Positions 1 through 4,759 of a stretch of 6,832 bases of DNA are shown here, one piece after another. The notes beneath the pieces are model-generated. The model did no database searches and had not been told where the DNA came from. It saw only the letters and a list, made by a program, of their open reading frames with translations. Location: the NCBI GenBank assembly GCA_903908015.1, contig CAIVQI010000235.1, forward strand, positions 1-6,832, written 5' to 3'. The position numbers and the translations under genes were made by a program. How positions within the stretch are numbered: the first letter of the stretch is position 1; each line of letters starts with the position of its first letter. Source of the DNA: an uncultured Bacteroidota bacterium. GTDB taxonomy: Bacteria; Bacteroidota; Bacteroidia; UBA7662.

Positions 1-1
1 A

Positions 2-556
2 GTTGGCCGTAAGGCCCCTTCTTTCAGCGCCAAGGCCATAGTTGGTGGGAGCGAACTTGTTGAATCCTTTAATCTGGAGCAATACCTTGATAAAAAGCAC
101 GTAATCCTGTTCTTCTATCCGAAGGATTTTAGTTCGGTATGTCCGATTGAAATGCATGCCTTCCAAAAGAAGCTTGATGCGTTCGAAGCGCGAAACATTG
201 CCGTTGTCGCCTGTTCGACCGATACCGAAGACGCGCACAAGATATGGTTATCGATGGACGCTGCCTCTGGTGGAATAAAGGGGGTTACCTATCCTCTGGT
301 CTCCGACAGCAGTAAGGTGATCAGTAAAATGTATGGGGTTCTGGCTGGCGATTATCAAGTTGATGCACATGGCGGCCTAACAGCTACCGGTCCAATGATT
401 GCTTATCGGGGATTGTTTTTCATTGATATGAAGGGCATCGTGCAGTTTCAATTGGTCAACAATTTTCTTTTGGTTCGCTCGGTGTCTGAGGTTTTGCGGA
501 TGGTCGATGCCCATTTGTCCTTTCTGGAGAATGGCGAAATTTGTCGCCCCGAGTAA
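2..556 (+). CDS. 2-Cys peroxiredoxin (AhpC/TSA family), 5' end cut by window edge
   Basis: A thiol peroxidase that reduces hydrogen peroxide and organic hydroperoxides in the cytoplasm. The frame is open from base 2 with no start in view, and the first visible residues (VGRKAPSF) match the family N-terminus, so only a few residues are missing. The visible part is 184 residues. The active-site loop PKDFSSVC holds Pro40, Ser44 (in place of the usual Thr) and peroxidatic Cys47 at bases 140-142. An Arg in AYRGLF (visible residue 136) fits the active-site arginine, and Cys181 in GEIC fits the resolving cysteine. The protein ends three residues after Cys181, so it has no C-terminal YF helix and would be expected to resist over-oxidation. 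Several normally conserved stretches differ: CPIE for CPTE, WLSMD for WLNTP, and NFLLVRS for a DMPLGRS-like segment. This suggests a divergent paralogue. The family call is secure; the substrate is unknown. Confidence 0.93.
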   Translation, partial: VGRKAPSFSAKAIVGGSELVESFNLEQYLDKKHVILFFYPKDFSSVCPIEMHAFQKKLDAFEARNIAVVACSTDTEDAHKIWLSMDAASGGIKGVTYPLVSDSSKVISKMYGVLAGDYQVDAHGGLTATGPMIAYRGLFFIDMKGIVQFQLVNNFLLVRSVSEVLRMVDAHLSFLENGEICRPE

Positions 557-569
557 GCAGTAACCCATG

Positions 570-610
570 GATCGGTAGCGGCCATCGCCCCCGGTCTTAA
601 CTCAGTTTTT
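570..610 (+). terminator. Possible weak terminator between convergent genes
   Basis: GATCGG at 570-575 can pair with CCGGTC at 591-596 (one G-T wobble) around a 15-base loop. A T-run begins about nine bases later (606-610). The position is right for ending the peroxiredoxin transcript before it enters tgt. However, the stem is short, the loop is large and the T-run is not adjacent, so this is only a weak candidate. The rest of the 557-634 gap shows nothing else. Confidence 0.25.
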
Positions 611-634
611 ATTTGTTTACAGGCCAGTGTTCCA

Positions 635-1777
635 TTATAAGCGCTGTTCAAGTAAGGGAATGATGACTTTTTTCCATCCATCGAAAGTTCCATTCACAAT
701 GTGCGATCTGGCTTGGCTCACCAAGTCAATGTAGAAATGCAGGTTATGTAAACTAGCCAGTTGTGGCCCCAGCATTTCTCCGGTCTGAAACAAGTGGGCC
801 ATATAGGCAAAACTGTAATTTCGGTCGGATGCTAAGGCAGATTCTGCATCCAATTGGTCGAAATTGCCGCGCCAACGTGCGTTTTTAAGGTTGATTACTC
901 CATTCCATGTGAAGAGCATGCCATTGCGGGCGTTGCGCGTGGGCATCACGCAATCAAAAAGATCAACACCCAAGGCAATATTTTCCAATAAATTCACTGG
1001 CGTGCCTACACCCATGAGATAGCGTGGTTTATTTGATGGCAATATTGAGCAAACACGGCCACACATTTCATACATCATGTCAGTCGGTTCTCCCACGCTC
1101 AGGCCGCCGATCGCGTAGCCCTCACAGGGTCTTCGCTCCACGATGTAGCGGGCCGACTCTTCTCTTAATCCCGCGATGGTTCCGCCTTGTACGATTGGGA
1201 ACAGGGCCTGTGGATAGCCATACAAGGGTTCGGTTTCATCCCAACGAGCCAAACAGCGGTCGAGCCAGCGGTGGGTTCTGTGCATCGATTGCACCAAGTA
1301 GGTTTCATCACAGGGATAGGGCGGACATTCATCGAATGCCATACAAATATCGGCACCGATGCTGCGCTGGGCATCAACCACCGATTCGGGGCTAAAGACA
1401 TGTCGGCTGCCATCAATGTGACTGGAGAATGTTACCCCTTCTTCACGAATTTTCCGTCGATCCGACAAAGAAAAAACCTGATAACCCCCACTGTCGGTCA
1501 GGATAGGCCTGTCCCATCCCATAAATGCGTGTAATCCGCCAGCAGATTCCAATAAACTTCGTCCTGGTCGAAGATAAAGGTGGTAGGTGTTGCCCAAAAT
1601 AATGCGTGCCCCAACCTCATCACGCAAAGATTCTTGACGTACAGCCTTCACCGTGGCCTGGGTTCCAACTGGCATAAACATCGGCGTAGGAATATCGCCG
1701 TGCGCAGTGTGCAGGGTGCCTGCACGCGCCCGAGTTGATGTATCGGTATGTTCGAGTTCGAATTCAATGGTGTGCAT
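635..1777 (-). CDS. tgt: tRNA-guanine transglycosylase (Tgt), zinc ligands missing
   Basis: Exchanges guanine-34 for the queuosine precursor preQ1 in tRNAs with GUN anticodons; acts in the cytoplasm. The 380-residue protein covers the whole family length. It has the TDSGGYQVFSL loop with the general acid/base Asp95, AFDE with Asp149, the substrate loop GGLSVGE near 224-230, and DLFDCVMPTRNARNG with nucleophile Asp275. The C-terminal zinc site is abnormal: against the E. coli CxCxxC it aligns without gaps, but the three cysteines are Ser313, Leu315 and Asp318. His344 of the zinc site remains. My recollection is that other Bacteroidota Tgt proteins also lack these cysteines. I chose the ATG at 1777 because the protein family begins there and a G-rich GGGGGA lies about seven bases upstream; a GTG at 1792 would add five residues. 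It is divergent from the glycosyltransferase gene and convergent with the peroxiredoxin gene. Confidence 0.97.
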   Translation of the reverse strand: MHTIEFELEHTDTSTRARAGTLHTAHGDIPTPMFMPVGTQATVKAVRQESLRDEVGARIILGNTYHLYLRPGRSLLESAGGLHAFMGWDRPILTDSGGYQVFSLSDRRKIREEGVTFSSHIDGSRHVFSPESVVDAQRSIGADICMAFDECPPYPCDETYLVQSMHRTHRWLDRCLARWDETEPLYGYPQALFPIVQGGTIAGLREESARYIVERRPCEGYAIGGLSVGEPTDMMYEMCGRVCSILPSNKPRYLMGVGTPVNLLENIALGVDLFDCVMPTRNARNGMLFTWNGVINLKNARWRGNFDQLDAESALASDRNYSFAYMAHLFQTGEMLGPQLASLHNLHFYIDLVSQARSHIVNGTFDGWKKVIIPLLEQRL

Positions 1778-1830
1778 AAGTTTGTCCCCCACTATGTTGG
1801 CCTTTACATTATTTTTATCCCCGCAAAAAT
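1778..1830. promoter_or_regulatory. Divergent intergenic region, presumed promoters for tgt and the glycosyltransferase run
   Basis: These 53 bases separate two divergent start codons, so they should carry promoter signals for both directions, possibly extending into the coding ends. The stretch is A/T-rich near 1801-1830. I looked for the Bacteroidota -7 (TAnnTTTG) and -33 (TTTG) boxes. TATGTTGG at 1793-1800 is one mismatch from the -7 box, but no -33 box lies at the right distance. The promoter role is inferred from gene layout alone. Confidence 0.35.
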
Positions 1831-3000
1831 ATGTTTTCCTTACCCGAAGTTTCCCCCGAATTGGCCAAGCCCATCATGTTTATGGCCATCAGCGTTTTCT
1901 CGTGTTTCTTTTTGCTTCAAGTTTATTACTACCTGGCCTATTGGCTCGCTGTGATTCGACGTACAGGACGAACGCCAGACATTTTGGAGGCGGGTACAGA
2001 ACCTGTTTCAGTGGTGATCTATGCCCGCAACCAAGCCGATCAAATTCTGAGAAATCTGCCCATTTGGATGGAGCAAGAATATCCTGAGTATGAGATTGTG
2101 CTGGTCAATGATCGTTCATATGACGAGAGTCAGGATGTCATCATTTCCATGCAGGCACGTTATCCCAGCCTTCGCGTGGTAGATGTTCAGGAGCAGGATA
2201 AGCATCCCACTGACCGAAAATTCGCCTTGGCCCTTGGCGTGAAGGCATCTGCCCATGCGCGTATCTTGTTTGGTCACATCGACGCACTCCCAATATCAAA
2301 ACACTGGATTCAGCATATGCAGATGGCGTTTGATGGCGGACAAGAACGAGAAATTGTGCTCGGTTACCTGGGATATTCGCCTAATCCTGGACTGAAATCG
2401 TCGCTCATGCAGTGGGATGCCCTCCGCGAAAATCTTAGGCTATTTGGTCACGCCATTCGCAGACGCGCCTATGCGGGCGATGGCAGAAATATGGGGTACT
2501 TGAAGGGGCTTTTCTTTTTTCGCAAGGGTTTCATCGCACATGTGAAGCATCCGTCAGGCGAAGATGACTTGTTTGTCAATGTGGCGGCAACCCCGAAAAA
2601 CGTGGGAATTTGTTTGGACGCCCCCTCATTTGTGCGCATCAATGAGGAAAAGACATTTCAGTGGTTTTGGAAACGAAAGCTGAAGTATGTGGGCAACAGA
2701 AGCTTGTTTCGGTCCGTCGATCAAACTGTACTGACCTATTGGGCATGGAATTCTTGGCTGATGTTTTTGACTGCATTGACTGCCGCCTGGTTCTCGCAAC
2801 AGCAGCCATATTTTTTTTGGGGCGTTGTTTCGGCTTTCGCTGCTCAGCTTTTATTGCGATGGATCTTACTCTTAGTGGCGATGAGGCGCTTTCAAATCCC
2901 CATCACGATTTTCATGCTGCCCATCCTTGAGTTATTGTATTTGTTCCTTTCGTTAGCGTGGACCATTCGTGCATCCGCGGGCAGGCCGGTCGACGCCTAA
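1831..3000 (+). CDS. Membrane-anchored family 2 glycosyltransferase with HxD in place of DxD
   Basis: Probably transfers a sugar from a nucleotide-sugar donor to an envelope glycan or lipid at the inner face of the cytoplasmic membrane; donor and acceptor are unknown. The protein has 389 residues. A hydrophobic segment at about 15-40 is followed by a GT-A domain: PVSVVIYARN (58-67), EIVLVNDRS with Asp94, GRN (218-220) and SGEDDLF (242-248) with the acidic catalytic-type residues. Three hydrophobic segments follow, at about 300-322, 327-351 and 355-376. Where relatives have a DAD-type metal-binding motif after the hydrophobic strand, this protein reads His149-Ile-Asp151. The 273-289 segment (TFQWFWKRKLKYVG) corresponds roughly to the QxxRW region of processive enzymes, but the motif is not intact. 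I see no alternative ATG upstream. It is the first gene of a forward run; rsmG starts four bases after its stop codon. Confidence 0.88.
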   Translation: MFSLPEVSPELAKPIMFMAISVFSCFFLLQVYYYLAYWLAVIRRTGRTPDILEAGTEPVSVVIYARNQADQILRNLPIWMEQEYPEYEIVLVNDRSYDESQDVIISMQARYPSLRVVDVQEQDKHPTDRKFALALGVKASAHARILFGHIDALPISKHWIQHMQMAFDGGQEREIVLGYLGYSPNPGLKSSLMQWDALRENLRLFGHAIRRRAYAGDGRNMGYLKGLFFFRKGFIAHVKHPSGEDDLFVNVAATPKNVGICLDAPSFVRINEEKTFQWFWKRKLKYVGNRSLFRSVDQTVLTYWAWNSWLMFLTALTAAWFSQQQPYFFWGVVSAFAAQLLLRWILLLVAMRRFQIPITIFMLPILELLYLFLSLAWTIRASAGRPVDA

Positions 3001-3004
3001 AACT

Positions 3005-3625
3005 ATGCTTTCCGAACATTTTCCGGAATTATCGCCCATTCAGGTAGCGCAATTTGGTCAATTAGCGTCATTGTACGCCTATTGGAATGAGCGGATCAAT
3101 TTGATTTCACGTCGCGACATAGAACAATTTGAAGTACATCACCTGCTGCATAGTCTGGCCATAGCCAAAGTGCAAGCTTTTCTGCCCAATGCGCGTGTGA
3201 TGGATGCGGGAACGGGTGGGGGCTTTCCGGGTGTTCCACTGGCCATCTTGTTTCCTGAAACAGATTTTTTGTTGGTCGACTCCATTGGAAAAAAGATTAA
3301 GGTCGTACGGGAGGTTTGTGGTGCGCTACAGTTGAAGAATGTACGGGCCGAGCAAAATAGAATAGAACAAGTAGGGGAGCGATTCGACTTCGTGGTGAGC
3401 CGGGCCGTAACCCGCATGGCGCCTTTCTCTGCCTGGGTTAAGGGAAAATTTTTGCGTGAATCGCATCACAGGCTGACCAATGGAATACTCTATTTGAAAG
3501 GTGGTGACTTGCAGGAGGAGTTGGATGAGTGTCGTCGTCCCTACCAAATGTTCTCGATCGCTGATTTTTATACCGACGATTTTTTTCTGACCAAGCAAGT
3601 GGTGCACATGCCCATGTTGGGGTAG
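3005..3625 (+). CDS. rsmG: 16S rRNA (guanine-527 N7) methyltransferase RsmG (GidB)
   Basis: Methylates N7 of G527 in the 530 loop of 16S rRNA, using S-adenosylmethionine. In other bacteria, loss of this enzyme gives low-level streptomycin resistance. The 206-residue length is normal for the family. Visible hallmarks are WNERINLISRRD (27-38) and HHLLHSLAI (45-53), the SAM-binding loop DAGTGGGFPG (67-76), the acidic end of the next strand VDSIGKK (91-97), SRAVTRM (132-138) and YLKGGDL (163-169). I chose the ATG at 3005 because the conserved part starts just after it; a GTG at 2969 would add 12 residues that overlap the glycosyltransferase gene and do not resemble the family. It sits four bases after the glycosyltransferase stop codon, so the two are probably co-transcribed. 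Nothing looks broken. Confidence 0.96.
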   Translation: MLSEHFPELSPIQVAQFGQLASLYAYWNERINLISRRDIEQFEVHHLLHSLAIAKVQAFLPNARVMDAGTGGGFPGVPLAILFPETDFLLVDSIGKKIKVVREVCGALQLKNVRAEQNRIEQVGERFDFVVSRAVTRMAPFSAWVKGKFLRESHHRLTNGILYLKGGDLQEELDECRRPYQMFSIADFYTDDFFLTKQVVHMPMLG

Positions 3626-3665
3626 GGTTACTCATGTTCAGGCGGAACTATTATTTTTGGGCATG
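3607..3665 (+). repeat. 8-base inverted repeat ending on the regulator start codon
   Basis: CATGCCCA at 3607-3614 is the exact reverse complement of TGGGCATG at 3658-3665, separated by 43 bases. The second arm contains the proposed ATG (3663-3665) of the DtxR-family gene, and the first arm lies in the last codons of rsmG. In mRNA the arms could pair and cover the start codon. An 8-base match at this distance could also be chance. Confidence 0.3.
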
Positions 3666-4343
3666 CAGTTGAGTCGCACCGAGCAAAACTACCTCAAGGC
3701 CATTTATATGATCAGCGCTTCGTCGGTAGAATCCCCTGAAGCCTCCACCAATGCTATAGCAGCGCGCATGGAAACCCGGCCCGCTTCGGTGAGTGATATG
3801 TTGCGGCGTCTCAGTGATAAGGGCCTTCTCAACCACAATCGGTATAGGGGTGTGAGTCTGACTGATCATGGTATGCAACAAGCATTGGTGATTGTGCGTC
3901 GTCACCGATTATGGGAACATTTCCTGGTGCATTCGCTCGGTTTTCGTTGGGACGAAATCCATGAAATCGCTGAGGAGCTCGAACATGTTTCCCATCCAGA
4001 GCTCATCGCGCGCCTTGATGCCTTCTTGGGGAACCCAACAGAGGACCCACACGGCGAGTTGATTCCGGGTGCGCAGCTACAGATGCCTTACAGGCACACC
4101 ATGCCCATGAATGCTTTGGCCCCTGGTGAACAAGCCCGTGTCGTTTGTGTCGATGAAGGCAGTGATGCATTGCTGAAATACCTCGATGAGATTGAACTTC
4201 GACCAGGCATTCAATTTTACGTGGTCTCTGTCGCGCACTTCGACCAAAGTATGCGCATCAGGAGAGAAGATGGCACTGAATGGCGCATCACCCGAGAGGT
4301 AACAAATAGTGTTCAGGTCGAGCAGATAGACGGGCTGGCATGA
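3663..4343 (+). CDS. mntR: DtxR/MntR-family metal-dependent transcriptional regulator, manganese-type ligand set
   Basis: Predicted to bind Mn(II) (or Fe(II)) and then repress metal uptake or related genes. The 226 residues form three parts: a winged helix-turn-helix at about 1-70 (recognition helix near RPASVSDMLRRLSDKG), a dimerisation and metal-binding domain at about 71-130, and a C-terminal FeoA/SH3-like domain at about 145-222. Metal ligands align with C. diphtheriae DtxR: His81, Glu85 and His100 match H79, E83 and H98; Glu107 and His108 match E105 and H106. Glu104 replaces Cys102, as in MntR, which favours manganese. Asn9 lies where DtxR has Met10 and B. subtilis MntR has Asp8. I chose ATG 3663; a TTG at 3657 would add two residues. 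No Shine-Dalgarno or palindromic operator is visible upstream. Its stop overlaps the next start (ATGA), so the two genes are translationally coupled. Metal choice is inferred. Confidence 0.9.
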   Translation: MQLSRTEQNYLKAIYMISASSVESPEASTNAIAARMETRPASVSDMLRRLSDKGLLNHNRYRGVSLTDHGMQQALVIVRRHRLWEHFLVHSLGFRWDEIHEIAEELEHVSHPELIARLDAFLGNPTEDPHGELIPGAQLQMPYRHTMPMNALAPGEQARVVCVDEGSDALLKYLDEIELRPGIQFYVVSVAHFDQSMRIRREDGTEWRITREVTNSVQVEQIDGLA

Positions 4344-4759
4344 AAAAGCTGTTTCAGCCAGGAGATATCCGTCATTGGATGCATGTAGTGTCGCACGAGG
4401 ATACCGCAACTTTTGAAAGTGGACCTGTGCACCCGGTTTATGCCACGTTTGCATTGGCCCGAGATGCAGAGTTTGCGTGTCGCCAGTTTGTACTTGAAAT
4501 GCGGGAGGAGCATGAAGAGGGCATTGGAACCTTTGTTTCAGTCGAACATATAGCTGGTGCACGTCCGGGTGCTCGGATTGATTTCACGGCCATGGTAGAG
4601 ACCATACAGGGCAACACGCTGGTTTGTACTTGGGAAGCTCACGAATGCGGTAGAATCATTGCCAAAGGAAGGCAAATTCAGAAAATTCTCACAAGGGATC
4701 GCTTGCAATCAATCTTCGAATCACTGCCCGATGGTTCGGATTTGCATGGGGTTGGCTGA
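4340..4759 (+). CDS. Hotdog-fold thioesterase, fluoroacetyl-CoA thioesterase (FlK)-like
   Basis: Likely hydrolyses an acyl-CoA or similar thioester in the cytoplasm; the natural substrate is unknown. The 139 residues form a single hotdog domain. In Streptomyces cattleya FlK the catalytic residues are T42, E50 and H76, with G69 nearby. Here Thr36 (in VYAT), Glu44 (in DAEFA), Gly63 and His70 (in VSVEH) have exactly the same spacing, offset by six. FlK's gating Phe36 would be Val30, so the special discrimination for fluoroacetyl-CoA is probably absent. The strand GRIIAKGRQIQKIL (104-117) matches the last strand of the fold. The start ATG overlaps the TGA of the MntR-like gene, so translation is probably coupled and metal-linked control is possible. 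The last 39 bases overlap the convergent M1 peptidase gene. Fold and catalytic set are well supported; substrate is not. Confidence 0.85.
   Translation: MKKLFQPGDIRHWMHVVSHEDTATFESGPVHPVYATFALARDAEFACRQFVLEMREEHEEGIGTFVSVEHIAGARPGARIDFTAMVETIQGNTLVCTWEAHECGRIIAKGRQIQKILTRDRLQSIFESLPDGSDLHGVG

Noticed and set aside
1024..1534. Forward open frames opposite tgt
   Set aside because: They are antisense to a well-conserved enzyme and their translations resemble no family; they are frame shadows.
1778..1792. Upstream GTG start for tgt (adds five residues)
   Set aside because: The Tgt family begins at about the ATG at 1777, and a G-rich stretch sits at suitable spacing before that ATG.
1793..1800. 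TATGTTGG as a Bacteroidota -7 promoter box
   Set aside because: It has one mismatch, and the nearest TTTG upstream is only about eight bases away rather than about 20, so no proper promoter pair is formed.
1653..2087. Forward open frame spanning the divergent gap
   Set aside because: It lies antisense to tgt and then out of frame with the glycosyltransferase, with no recognisable domain.
2969..3004. Upstream GTG start for rsmG (adds 12 residues)
   Set aside because: The added residues overlap the glycosyltransferase gene and do not resemble the RsmG N-terminus; the ATG at 3005 fits the family length.
3657..3662. TTG start for the DtxR-family gene (adds two residues)
   Set aside because: ATG at 3663 is a stronger codon, and MQLSRTEQNYL matches the usual start of the family.
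3626..3662. Operator for autoregulation by the MntR-like protein
   Set aside because: I looked for a DtxR/MntR-type palindrome upstream of the gene and found none; the only repeat is the widely spaced one ending on the start codon.
4340..4759. True fluoroacetate resistance gene
   Set aside because: The Phe lid of FlK is replaced by Val, and no fluorometabolite genes are nearby; the resemblance is to the wider family.
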